Positions 1-12,237 of a stretch of 64,000 bases of DNA are shown here, in pieces; the first letter of the stretch is position 1; each line of letters starts with the position of its first letter. The notes beneath the pieces are model-generated. The model was given only the letters and a program-made list of their open reading frames with translations, made no database searches and was not told the DNA's origin. This DNA comes from Panax quinquefolius. Its lineage: Eukaryota; Streptophyta; Magnoliopsida; Apiales; Araliaceae. The position numbers and the translations under genes are program-made. The stretch spans positions 124,001 through 188,000 of the forward strand of contig JAINUW010000512.1 in the NCBI GenBank assembly GCA_020205615.1, given 5' to 3'.

Positions 1-285
1 ATATAGCTATAAATGAAGGCTGCTGAGTTGATTGTTTGGATTAAAAGTTCATTCTGAGAACTAGGAATAGTTCTAAGTCTCATCTTGGATCTAAACATGT
101 GTTGTGGCACTTTCATTTGATTATTAGAATCATTGAAAGATGGGAAATCACTATAGAGATAGTGGACTCTCATGAACAACATTACATATCCATTAACTAA
201 AGCTTATCCAACGGCGGGATAATCGTCACTTAGAGAAGAAGAGTATAAGATACCATGGCGATTGGCTTTAGTGCAAGTGGGAGAT
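1..285 (+). pseudogene. Copia pol 3' end (RNase H remnant) with polypurine tract
   Basis: The last part of a Ty1/Copia polyprotein. Positions 135-182 read ERWEITIEIVDSHEQH, which fits the C-terminal RNase H region of Copia elements just before the usual LTKA-type motif. Frames on either side are interrupted by stops and shifts, so it cannot be translated as one piece. A polypurine tract (caagtgggagat, about 274-285) directly precedes the LTR, as expected for plus-strand priming. The rest of the element lies outside the window to the left. Confidence 0.75.
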
Positions 286-2155
286 TGAAAGTAGTATGCA
301 CACAAGCCGATCATGTTTGATGATAAAGCATATACTTTGTAACAATCTTATTCATTTATTAATAAAAAGTATTAATTTATTAAAGGCTTTTAATTATCTA
401 CATGATCTTTGTTTTATAATATGTGATAAACCCGTAGTTTTAAGCAATGCTTTTAGAATAATGATGATGATCATTCTAATGAGATCTAAATTCTTAGAAA
501 GCTTAAAACTAAAATAGTTCCCAATCGTTGGATTACTAAATTGGGGATTAGTGAATCAGGATAGATTGGTACATCGTTAACTTGCTCGTTGGATGAGGAT
601 GATTGATCTCATGATCATTTGTGTGTGGACACTAAAAGCAAGTATGTAGGTGCTTATTAGAGAATAAGTTCCTTTGAGCATTGGCTCATTAAGGAATACC
701 TAATGGAGTTTTATTTGCTGTCGATAGGAATTTCTGTAGTGATAGTAGTCAAGTAATCCTTGGACTTGAGATCATCATAGTATCTTGTGTATGATGAGTT
801 ATACTTTGACTTATTCCTTAAGACCCTTAGGGTATATCAAAAGGTATGCTTGGGTATAATAAGTTGTACATGGAGATAATGTATGATCGATAAAGAATCT
901 ACCACTTCTAATAAAGAGAAATGTCTATGTGATTCGATAAATGACAACCCGGTAGTCCTTGTCCTTGGCGGCGAGAATGAAATTAGAAAGGAGTTTCTAA
1001 TTTGCATTATTTGGAGTTGTGCATTTAAGGATCGAAATACATATAATTAAATAAAATAAGACTTTGTGGTAATTCCATGTCTTATATTTAATTGGGACAT
1101 TGTATGGTGGAAGGATTGAATTATGCGGTAACTATTTACTCAAAGGTTCTTTAATGATTAATGTTGAAATCTATATTATACGGAAAGTCGTTGATCATTT
1201 GGGAGGCTTATCCTATTGTAGAATAAATATTATTTATTTAAATAAATTAATTGTTTAATTTATTTATTTAAATAAGATTAAATTATTCTAATTGATTTAT
1301 TCACAATAGGTTTAATATGGAGAAACTAAAGGGTCACCACCATAAAAGGAAGAATAATTATTTAAGAAGTTAATGGCATAATCGTAATAATATGTTATGT
1401 ATATTTAATTTAATCTATGGTGATAGAATAAATTAAATAGCTTAATATTATTATTTAATATTTTAGAAATATTAAATATAAATTAATAAGAGAGTCTTAT
1501 TAATATTATTACAATTATTATTATTTTAATTTCTAAAAGAGTTTAGGAATTAATTTAATATAAGTACTCTCATTTATTCTAATTGGATTAGGAAGGAAAA
1601 TTAATTAAAAGAGTTTAATTAATTATCCTAATAAGATTAGGGAGCTTAATTAATTAAAAGAATTTAATTAATTAAATAAAACCCAAATCCTTAATTGTTA
1701 AGGTGGGTTGCCCACATCTATAAATAAGAGAGTCTTATTATGGGTGGTATGGGTGGGTTGACTTTTTTTCAACATCGTAATAATTCAAATTGTTGGGGAG
1801 TGCACCTTTTACATAGAGATAGAAAAACTAGGGTTTGAGCCGACCACCCATCTTCTTGAATCTTTATTCTTCCTTGGTGGATCACCTCAGAGGCCAAACA
1901 TTTGGGTGGCTAACGTTGATCGAAAGGAAGGAACAAAACCGGTGGATTCAAGTTGAGCGAAAGGATTTGGAGGTGAACTTACACGAGGAAGCTTCGATCT
2001 TGAGGGTATGATTTTATTCTTTATCTTTTCGTTTAATTAATAATTATGCATAAAGGGTGATCGGGTATATGGTTTGTAAAATTTTTAAACTTTTTTACGC
2101 TTTATTTTGCAATTTAATTAATAATTAATATATTATGCAAACCATAGGGTGAATA
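286..2155 (+). repeat. Copia 3' LTR (right edge approximate)
   Basis: Starts with TG directly after the polypurine tract. It is very AT-rich, with a TATA box (tataaata, 1719-1726) placed as in an LTR U3/R junction and a small palindrome, GTGGG-TTG-CCCAC, at 1702-1714. No long ORF is present. The right edge is uncertain: no clear CA end was found, and a Gypsy LTR begins at about 2156-2159. The 5' LTR is outside the window. Confidence 0.65.
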
Positions 2156-4784
2156 TGGTGGCGCCCCAAAATTAGGTATACATCACCCATCTTGGGTCGT
2201 ACACTTACATATGCAATTTAAATACAACTTACTAACATAAGCATGTAGCGTATGCACATGACATAAAGCTGTGAGTTTAAATACAAATATAAATCTATAT
2301 AGATAGATATTATACAAACTCGAAAAAAAGTCCTCATTACAATTATTATCACCTTTATTTCACGAGAATAGTGAGGACTACTAATCTTATCTTGAGGACC
2401 ATCACTCGTTTCCCAGGCTTCGTCCCGGCTATATTCTCATTTCACGAAGAAAACGGTGAAAGAAAGGGTGAGCTCAACTAGCCCGATGAAATATTATGAC
2501 TAAGATAATGCGAGAATAAATTATCAATAGTCTTCAACAATGTTAAGCGATAAAATATAATGAACATGACCGGTTTAGCTGCGGTGGAATATCTGATCCA
2601 TTAAAAAGTCGAGTAGAAAATAAAATCTACTATCTTTTAGGTTTTAAAGTTTTTCATCAACTTTTTATATTTGAGACTCGACTTTAATAAATATTCACAT
2701 CATCGAATCACCCACACTTTTCTGACGAGGATATTCTTTAGTATCACGACCACAATTATTCATGCACTACGGGCGAGAATATTTGTGTATTCATTAATAA
2801 GTCATGATCATGCCAACAATTTGTCCATCGATGCACTTCTGACCCTTTGAGATTTTTACCACATCATTTGTAACATTACGGTCGTGATTACAAGAATAGT
2901 CTCTGGTCGTAATCATACCAAGTCCATCATGCACTCTGAGGCCACGAGATGACTTCAAAAAAATATAAACATGAGGATGATGACAATGATATAAAATTGA
3001 TAAAACAAGTTCAAAAATTATTTTATCCGAGGAATTATTAACGTCAAATTATCGACATAATCTTTGTTTTGTAGAGTAAAATTCAAGAATGATCGGAAGA
3101 ATATTTTCATGAAAAGATCTTTGGATGAAGCGCAAATATCGAGGATATTCCACTAATTTCATGGAGTATAGAAGTCAAAGTTTTAACCATTTGGGTATAA
3201 TAAAGAATGGAATAACAAAAGAAATCACCGTGCATGCGATAGAACCGCGCAGACGAGTTATTCAGCGAGAATAATAAATAACGGAAACGGTCGGGTGAAA
3301 TTCACGCAAGCGGGATGTTCAAGCGAGAATAATAAAGATGGAACCGGATCCGGTGTAAAAACACGGATAGGATATTAGGATATTCAGCGAGAATAATAAA
3401 AAAGCGGAACCCGGTCGGTGTAAAACACTGACGAGGATGTTCAGCAGAAGAATAATAAAAAGCGGAACCGGTCGGTGTAAAACACGCGAGCGAGGATGTT
3501 CAAGAGAATAATAATAAAAAGCGGAACCGGTCGGTGTAAAACACTGTGAGACGAGGATGTTCAGCGAGAATAATAGAAGAATGTCACCAAGTATAGGGTA
3601 AACCACTTATCTGAGTTATTCAACGAGAATAATAAGCGATGGAATAACAACGAGTTCTCTTCATGAATAAGAAAGAATAACACCCTTACATTTGGTAGGA
3701 GATTGAATCTTTGCTGGCGGTGTAGTAACAAATACTCTCTTCTTCTTTCTCTTATTCTCTCTATACTTTCTCTCTCTATAGCTTGAATGAATTAAGTGAA
3801 AATAATGAAGCCCTAGGCCTCTATTTATAGAAGATTTCTAGCTTAGCTTTTCTTAGTGTGAAAAGCAAGTGCTTGAGTGGTGATGTGATTTGGAAAAGTG
3901 GTTTTAATAATGTGTAATGTGAGCGACAAGTGGTTGGTTCGGCCGTTTTGTAATGTGAAGCGACAAGTGGTTCGACGTATTGGTATGGTAATTACTATTT
4001 GAAGGTAATTACTATTATGAAGGTAAATACTATTATTACGAAGGTAATTACTATTGTGAAAGGTAATTCTTATTGTGAAGGTAATTAATCTATTATTGAA
4101 GGTAATTACTATTCACTGAAAGGTAATTCTTATTATGAAGGTAATTACTTATTGTGAAGAGACTCTTAGATGATGATTATATATGAGCCCCCATAAAATA
4201 ATCAAACTTACCACAAATCATTTTTTTTTCATCAACACATATTTAATCTTTCAACAATTATTAATCATTTATAACTTGTCGTCTCAATTATTGATTTAAT
4301 CTTATAACATATTATCTGAGATGATCTTGTGACAATAATTGAATCGATAATATAAGAGATATGATCGCAATTCTTGTAGTGATAATTGAGCATAGGTGAG
4401 TGACTTCTCACGTAAGCATCGATAATCAATCTAGTGTCTTCTTTATGCGACTCTGGCGTATTATTTGTACTTTTACCACTAGGGTAGTTCAGCGGTTTTA
4501 GCGGTAACACCTCCGTAGAGTTATTTTTTATAAAATATTTTTTGTCGTTTTCTCGATCAAATGAATAATTACATTATGGGGTCCTGATGATTGAGCCGTT
4601 ATGCGAATATTCCCTAACAAAAAGAATATTCCCAGAGCCAAGCGAATATTTTATAACAACTTGCATACTTTGCAAAATTTATAAATATTACCTAACTATA
4701 ACATTATATCAAATTTATTCCATAATATTCAAAAATAATATTTATAGAAAAATTCATCTTTATTTATAAAAGTTTGTCTTCTGA
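2156..4784 (-). repeat. G1 3' LTR
   Basis: Matches 9582-12237 over its full length with many small indels. On the minus strand it starts beside the polypurine tract (plus 4785-4795, cctcccttctt) and ends with the shared GGGGCGCCAC end (plus 2156-2165). Inside are short AATTACCTTC-type repeats (about 4000-4160), a TATA box (complement near 3825-3832), 50-60-bp repeats with the accggtcggtgtaaaacac motif (3240-3640), and hairpins with a TGCACT loop (2700-2970). Confidence 0.85.
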
Positions 4785-4795
4785 CCTCCCTTCTT

Positions 4796-7710
4796 ATGAA
4801 ATTTAGCCCTCGAAATTAGAGTGCGATACACGGTATGTCGAAGAGGTAAGGATACCTTGATTTCATTTGATTCTAACTCCCAGTCATTTCCTCGACATCG
4901 TGGTTCCTCATGAAAACTTTGACTTGAGGTATAACCTTGGGCGTAGAATATGTTCCTTCTTATCAAAATTTGAGCAGGAACCTCTTCATACGTCAAATCT
5001 TAGCTATTTAAATGGGTTCTAACTTCGATAATATGGTTCGGGTCTTTCACATATTTACGTAACATGGATATGTGAAAAGCGTTATGAACACGAGACATAT
5101 TTGGCGGTAAAAGCGAGTCTATAGCCCGCGATTCCTACTCGATCGAGGATTAAAATGGAATAGATGAATCGAGGTTAAGTTTTCCTCTCTTTCCAAATCT
5201 TGTAACTCCTTTCCATGGAAGCGACTCTTAACAACACATGATCTCTATATTGAATTCCCGTCCTTTCGATGAAGATCGGCATAACTCTTTTTATCGATTT
5301 TGTGAGGTTTTTATCGTTGTCGGATCGTTTGAATCTTTTAAAAGTAGTCATACGTACCAACTCGGTCCCAACAACGTTGCTTCACCCACCTCATCCGGCA
5401 TCTCTTGGAAGCGACACTTTCTTCCATCTGGCGCTTGAATGGAGCCATGCGATACTTGCTTGATAAGCTGTTGTTGTAGGAAAACTCCACGATGGTAAGA
5501 ACTTGTCCCGACTCCCTTGAAATCAAGGACCACGAGTCTTAATAGATCTTGAGAGTTTGAATAGTCCTCTCATTTGTCAGGTAAAATGCGAGGATGATAT
5601 TAGAAGCTAAATCGTGAAGTCTGTGCCCATAGCTTTTTGCAAACTAACCCAAAATCGTGAAGTGAATCTTGGGTCTCGATCGGAAACTATGGATCTAGGC
5701 ATACCATGCGATCTTACAATCTCGTTTATATACATCTGAGCGAGGCGTTCAAGTGTATAAGTTTCTCGTATCGGTAAGAAATGAAGCGGACTTGGTCGAT
5801 CTATCAACAATGACCCAAATCGCATCGATGCCTTGAGAAACCTTAGGAAGGCCGTGCTTGAAATCCATGGTAATGTGCTCCACTTCCATTACGGAATTTC
5901 AAGTGGTTCTGATGGACCTTTTGGTACTTGATGCTCGCTTTAACTTCGTTGACAAGTTAGACACCTTGAGATAAGCAGCGCTATCTCTCTCTTCGTATTG
6001 CTCCACCAAAATGTATGGCGAATATCATGATACATTTGGTACTCCCGAGATGGATTGCAAATGGTGTGTTGTGCGCCTCCATCATGATATTATACTTTAA
6101 ATCGGGGTCGTTAGTTAGGACCTGAAAGTGCGGAGTTGACTCGAAGTATTCCTTCTTCATCGATTCTTGCTTTGGCGTAGCACCCTTCTTGCACTTTCTT
6201 CTTCTCATACGCATCGGCTCAGTGCGTAGCTTGGCGACTTTAACTTTATCGATTAAAGTCGGTTCTACTCGTATACTCGCTATCATCACATCGTCCACAG
6301 AGTCTTTAACTCTATCTCCATCCTTTGCAAGTCACACAAAATGGGCCTTTGCGTTGACAATATCGCTTTTCGTACTTGCATATGATTTTCTACTCGATCG
6401 TCGGCTACCACGTTCGCTTTTCGAGGATGGTATTGGATGGTATGATCATAATCTTTCATGAGTTCAAAGCCAGCGTCGTTTCGCGTGTTGAGTTCCTTTT
6501 GAGTGAAGAAATATTTGAGGCTTTTATGATCGTAAAGATCTCCACTTTCTCCCCCATCTGAGTAATGCCTCCAAATTTTAAGTGCAAAAACAACAATTTA
6601 TGACTCTAGATCATGAGTAGGATAATTCCTCTCATATTCTTTGAGTTTGTCATGAGGCATAGGCTATAACTTTTCCATGTTGCATGAGAACACATCCCGA
6701 CCCTTTGCGAAGCATCATCTTTGTAGATGACAAATCCCTCAAGGCGGATGGTATTGTCGAGCAGTCTTTGAAATAAGTCTCCTCTTGAGTTCTTGAAAAC
6801 TCTTCTCACATTCTTCGCTCAATAGAACTTTGTATCTTTAAAGTTAAATTTGAGTCGATGGAGTAGCGATAGAGAAAATCCTTCCACGAATCTCAGATAA
6901 TAACCGATTAAAGAAAGCTCGTGCTTGGTCTTTGATTTAGGTTGTTCCCGACTTTGAATAGCTTGATCTTTCTTTGGGTCAGCGGATATTCCATGACTTG
7001 ATACCACGTGCCCGAGGAATGCTACTTCTTGACGAACTCGCATTTCTTTGACTTGGCATAAAGCTTATATTCACGAAGCTTTTGGAGTGTCGACCTCAAG
7101 TGTTGCTCATGATCTTCACGGCTTTTGGAATAAATAAGGATGTCATCGATAAAGGCGACCACAAAGTGATCTAAATATTCCTTGAATACTCGGTTCATCA
7201 TATCCATGAAGGCGGCGGGGCATTAGTCGATCAAAGGACATGACTAGGAATTCATAATGCCGTCTGGGGAGTTAAAGCCGTCTTTGGAATGTCGGTCGGT
7301 TTAATCTTGATTGGTGATATCGGAGCGAAGATCGATCTTTGAAAAGAATTTGGCTCTTGCTACTATTTGGTGAAGCAGGTCATCAATCGTGGCGATGGAT
7401 ACCTATTTTTGATGGTGACATGATTGACTCCAGATAATCAATACAAATCGCATACTCCCATCTTTCTTCTTCACGAATAGAGCAGGAGCACCCGAGGAGA
7501 ATACTAGGGCCGAATAAAGCCGATGTCTAACAATTCCTGCGGTTGGGTCTTTAACTCACGAAGTTGATAGGAGCCATTCGATATGGGGCTTTGGAAATAG
7601 GTTTTGTCTAGGGTTGAAGTCGATACAAAATTGATTTCACGCGCTCTGGGGGTAGGCGGGGAAGTTCTTGAGAATCGTCGGAAATTTATTAACAATAGAA
7701 ATATCGTTTA
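4796..7710 (-). pseudogene. G1 pol: RT, RNase H, integrase, chromodomain-like tail (frameshifted)
   Basis: The enzyme part of the G1 polyprotein, which would copy and integrate the element. Read from 7710 downwards, the reverse transcriptase shows the catalytic FIDDILIYS motif (about 7153-7130) within 7022-7207, and the RNase H region follows (about 7040-6550). The integrase zinc-finger region has the PFAIHLGSTK stretch (about 6070-6040). The integrase core has IVSDRDPRFTSRFW (5607-5825). The C-terminal part (4996-4760) has the QILIRR, WELES and ISRAKFHKKG stretches typical of the end of chromovirus pol. At least six frame changes break it, so it cannot be functional as written. The RT section matches a second copy at 31,753-32,199 that is cleaner. 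Confidence 0.85.
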
Positions 7711-7739
7711 AAAGCGGCGTATTTTTATTTAAATCGTGA

Positions 7740-9393
7740 CATGAGCTAAGAAAGCTTGACATCAGTTTTTGATAAGCGAATAGCTTTATGGCTTGAGATG
7801 GTAGTGATTGATTTTAATGGTTTGGTCGTTTGAATTAGCATAATAGGTTGATTAGGAATATGAAAGCTAATGACCTTACGAAAACAATCAATTTTTGCAT
7901 GATAAGTAGTTAACGATCGATCCACTAGAATCACGTCAAATCAAGTATTTTTAATGAAATAAGATCGACGGTAATGTGAAGTGCAGATTTGAACCAAACA
8001 AGACTTATAAGCGAGTGGATGTAATGAAGGTTTCTCCCAGCGGAGTTTCCACGAGATAAGTCGAAAGTCTAATTTCTCGGTCGAATTTAATCGATGGCGC
8101 TTAGTAGGAGAAATAAAAGAATGGGTAGAAGCAGGTATCAAATAAAGTATAGACTTCATTAGAGTTTATGATAAGCTTACCGTGATGACCTCATTCGGGT
8201 TCCTTGCTCTTTGGGAGGTCTGACAAAGCGCTCTCCCTTGCCTTCTGGGTTTTGACTTTTTACGGGATGGCCTTTGGTGCCTCCATCCTAGTTGAATTTG
8301 TCTTGATGATAGCGCAAAAATCGAGCTAAGTGACCTTCTCTTCCACAATTATAACATGCTTTGGAATGGCATGTATGAGTTTGGGGTGATGTGTCCCTCT
8401 CCTCGCATTTGAAGCATATGATAGGTGGTCTTTCTCCTTCCTTAACAATGGGTCTTTGGTCTTGGCGTCTTTCCATCATTGTTGAATCTCCTTTTCTTGA
8501 AATGTCCATTCTTATTGTTTTGTACGATTACCATAGAAGTGGTTACCATCTCGGCACATTGATTCCCTCACGCTTGTTGTCCAGCCGATGACTACTCTCT
8601 CATTTGGTATTATAATTTTTTGCATTTGCTCTCTTTTAGTTGCGTTGACTCGTTATCGCGCTCCTTAAGCGAGCCCTATTTACAACATCGAATACAAACA
8701 CGGTTTATGAGAAATAAGATGTTGGCGTATCTCGACTTGAACCTCTTAAAAACATTGGCGCCATTCTCTCTTCATTATCCACCAGTGGGGATATGGCAAG
8801 TGATAACTCACTCGCAAATTTTGCCTCGTATTGCGACACGGTCGTATTGTTTTGTTCGACTTGATAAACTCCACCTCCTTCGTATGGCGAATACTTCGGG
8901 GGAAAGTATTTGTCGTTGAACGACTCTGGAACTTCTCCCCAAGATATCTTGATCAATGAGGTTGAGTCGTTTCTGGAATTCCCACGGTAATCCGCCTCTC
9001 TCGCGCATAACATAAAAGCGTGAAAGGAACCTTTTGCTCCTCGGAGCATCCGAGACATCAAATATCTTGGTAATCTGCTTTATCCATGCTTCGCGCGAAG
9101 TGGTTTTGGCTCTCCTTAAACTCGGTGGTCGGCTCCTTGAATTGTTTAGCGGTGTGCTTAGAGAGTTTTCAAGTGTTTCCACCTACGTTTTGGGCGAGAA
9201 GTCGCTCTACTCTTTCTTTGTTGCATAAATTGCATAAAGCCTCACGAACATTTGATCGTTCATCATTTGGTCGGTGTTGTTGTTTGCGTGAGGATTATTA
9301 TCGCCTTCGATGCACATTATCACGATTATTGATATGTGGTGAATCAGCGATGCTTTGTGCTCCATTCTTATTCTCAACATTCTCGGATGTCAT
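7740..9393 (-). pseudogene. G1 gag and retropepsin (frameshifted)
   Basis: The gag start is probably the ATG at 9393 (MTSENVENKNGA), matching the gag start of G2 at 35592. The capsid-type region lies around 9180-8700. Two zinc-knuckle regions (CFKCEERD and CYNCGREGHLARF) are at 8509-8288. The protease region follows, with the STHSFIS stretch (about 8130) in place of the usual D-S/T-G active site and the TYHAKIDCF stretch near 7900. Several frameshifts separate these parts. Gag would form the particle and protease would cut the polyprotein. Confidence 0.8.
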
Positions 9394-9562
9394 TTTTGAG
9401 ATCTTTGCCACAAAACAAAAGGTTAATTGACGTGTAACAAATTATCCTATCTTACGACCGACCGATAAAATAGCACGTAAACTTAGGTAGGTCATACTAG
9501 CGAAGGTATTCCCATCTCTCTCCCCTCTAGTACTATTCTCACATCTTAGCGAGGATCGTATC

Positions 9563-9581
9563 CTAGCTACGATACCTGCAT
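9563..9581 (-). promoter_or_regulatory. G1 primer binding site (tRNA-Met type)
   Basis: On the minus strand, directly after the 5' LTR, the sequence AGGTATCGTAGCT resembles the TGGTATCAGAGC primer site complementary to initiator tRNA-Met. Mismatches fit the general decay of G1. Confidence 0.55.
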
Positions 9582-12237
9582 TGTGGCGCCCCAAAATTAG
9601 GTATACATCACCCGTCTTGGGTGCGCCACTTACGTGATGCGAAATTTAAATACAACTTATTAACATAAGCGCGTAGGTATGCAATCGACATAAGCTGTGA
9701 GTTTAAATACAAATATAAATCTACTAGATATTATCAAACTCGAAAAAAAAGTCCTCATTACAATTATTATCACACTATTTCACGCAGAATAGTGAGGACT
9801 ACTAATCTTATCTTGAGGACCATCACTCGTTTCCCAGGCTCGTCCGGCTATATTCTCATTTCACGAAGAAAACGGTGAAAGAAAGGGTGAGCTCAACTAG
9901 CCCGATGAAATATTATGACTAAGATAATGCGAGAATAAATTATCAATAGTCTTGACAATGTTAAGCGATAAAATATAATGAACATCCGGTTTAGCTGCGG
10001 TGAAACAAGCGATCCATTAAAAAAGTCGAGTAGAAAATAAAATCTACTATCTTTTATGATTTAAAGGTTTTTCATCATCTTTGTTATAAATTTGAGACTC
10101 GACTTTAATAAATATTCCACATCATCGAATCACCCTTACACTTTTCTGACGAGGATATTCTTTAGTATCGCGACCACAATTATTATTCATGCACTACGGG
10201 CGAGAATATTTGTGTATTCATTAATGGTCGTGATCGTGCCAACAAGCGTCCATCGATGCACTCTGACCCTTTGAGGATTTTTACCACATCATTTGTAACA
10301 TTACGGTCGTGATTACAAGAATAGTCTCTGGTCGTAATCATACCAAGTCCATCTATGCACTCTGAATACGAGATGACTTTCAAAAAAATATAAACATGAG
10401 GATGATGACAATGATATAAGAATTGATAAAACAAGTTCAAGAATTATTTTATCCGGGAATTATTAACGTCAAATTATCGACATAATCTTTGTTTTGTAGA
10501 GTAAAATTCAAGAATGATCGGAAGAATATTTCCATGAAAAGATCTTTGGATGAAAGCTTGAAATATCGAGGATATTCCACTAATTTCATGGAGTATAGAA
10601 GTCAAAGTTTTAACTTATTTGGGTATAATAAAGAATGGAATAACAAAAGAAATCACCGTGCATGCGATAAGCCGCGCAGACGAGGTTATTCAGCGAGAAT
10701 AATAAAATAACGGAACGGTCGGTGAAATTCGCCTGCAAGAGGATGTTCAAGCGAGAATAATAAAGATGGAACCGGATCGGTGTAAAAACTTGCAGATAGG
10801 ATATTCAGCAGAATAATAATAAAAAGGCGGAACCGGTCGGTGTAAAACACAGCGAGACAGGATGTTCAGCGAAGAATAATAAAAAAGCGGAACCGGTCGG
10901 GTGTAAAACACCGAGCAGGATGTTCAGCAGAATAATAATAAAAAAGCGGAACCCGGTCGGTGTGTAAAACACCTGACAGGATGTTCAAGCGAGAATAATA
11001 GAAGAATGTCACCAAGTATAGGGTAAACCACTTATCTGAGGTTATTCAGCGAGAATAATAAGCGATGGAATAACAACAGATTCTCTTCATGAATAAGAAA
11101 GAATAACACCCTTACATTTGGTAGGAGATTGAATCTGCGGTGGTGTAGTAGTAAAAATACTCTTCTTCTTTCTCTCTTATTCTCTCTATACTTTCTCTCT
11201 CTATAAGCTTGAATGAATTAAGTGAAAAATAATGAAGCCCTAGGCCTCTATTTATAGAAGATTTCTAGCTTAGCACTTCTTGCCGTGTGAAAAGTGAGTG
11301 GCTTGGCTTGGTGATGTGAAAAGAAAAAGTGGTTTGGCCTTTGTAATGTGAAGCGACAAGTGGTTCGGCCTTTGTAAAGTGTGAAGCGACAAGTGGTTTG
11401 GCGAAGGTAAAGGTAATTATTGATTGTAAGGTAAATACTATTATTCAACAAGGTATAATTACTATTGAAGGTAATTACTATTGTGCGTGAAGGTAAATCT
11501 ATTATTGATGAAGGTAATTACTATTGTGAAGGTAATTACTTATTGATGAAGGTAAATACTATTCACGAGAGGTAATTACTATATTGAAGGTAAATACTAT
11601 GTGAAGAAAGACTCTTAGATGATGACATATAGAGATTGAATAAAATAATCAAACTTACAACAAATTTTTTTTTCATCAACACATATTTAATCTTTCAACA
11701 ATTATTAATCATCATTATAACTTGTCGTCTCGATTATTGATTTAATCTTATAACATATTATCTGAGATGATCTTGTGACAATAATTGAATCGATAATATA
11801 AGAGATATGATCTGACAATTCTTTGTAGTGATAATTGAGCATAGGTGAGTGACTTCTCACGTAAGCATCGATAATCAATACAGGTGTCTTCTTTATCTGA
11901 CCACTGGCGTATTCTTTGTACTTTTACTATAGGGTAGTTCAGCGAGTTTTAGCGGTAACACCTCGTAGTTATTTTTATAAAATATTTTTGTCGTTTTCTC
12001 GATCAAGACAATAATTACATTGTAGGGTCCACTGATGATTGAGCCATTTATGCACGAATATTCCCTAACAAAAGAATATTCCCAGAGCCAAACGAATATT
12101 TTATAACAACTTGCATACTTTGCAAAATTTATAAATATTACCTAACTATAACATTATATCAAATTTATTCCATAATATTCAAAAATAATATTTATAGAAA
12201 AAAAATCTTCATCTTTATTTATAAAAGTTGGGGTGCA
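9582..12237 (-). repeat. G1 5' LTR
   Basis: Pair of the LTR at 2156-4784. On the minus strand it runs from TGCACCCCAAC (12237) to GGGGCGCCACA (9582). It has a TATA box (complement, 11249-11256), upstream short AATTACCTTC-type arrays (11400-11610) and a roughly 31-bp GAACCACTTGTCGCTTCACA-type array (11330-11400). Downstream are 50-60-bp repeats (10700-11000) and TGCACT-loop hairpins (10120-10370). The abutting sequence at 12238 is the interior of another Gypsy LTR. Confidence 0.85.

Larger units (their letters stand above)
2156..12237 (-). mobile_element. G1: chromovirus-type Ty3/Gypsy element, degenerate
   Basis: An LTR retrotransposon on the minus strand with two LTRs of about 2.63 and 2.66 kb. 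In transcription order it carries a tRNA-Met-like primer site, gag, protease, RT, RNase H, integrase, a chromodomain-like tail and a polypurine tract. Long LTRs, the Met primer site and the chromodomain-like end suggest the Tekay/Del clade (inference from family knowledge). All reading frames are broken by short indels. No convincing target-site duplication was found: the left flank is a Copia LTR and the right flank is the middle of another Gypsy LTR, so one end may be rearranged. Confidence 0.85.

Noticed and set aside
3319..3606. Hydrophobic, repetitive ORF on the minus strand
   Set aside because: Lies in the 50-60-bp LTR repeat of G1. The similar ORF at 44811-45377 lies in the same repeat of the G3 LTR. 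Not conserved as protein.
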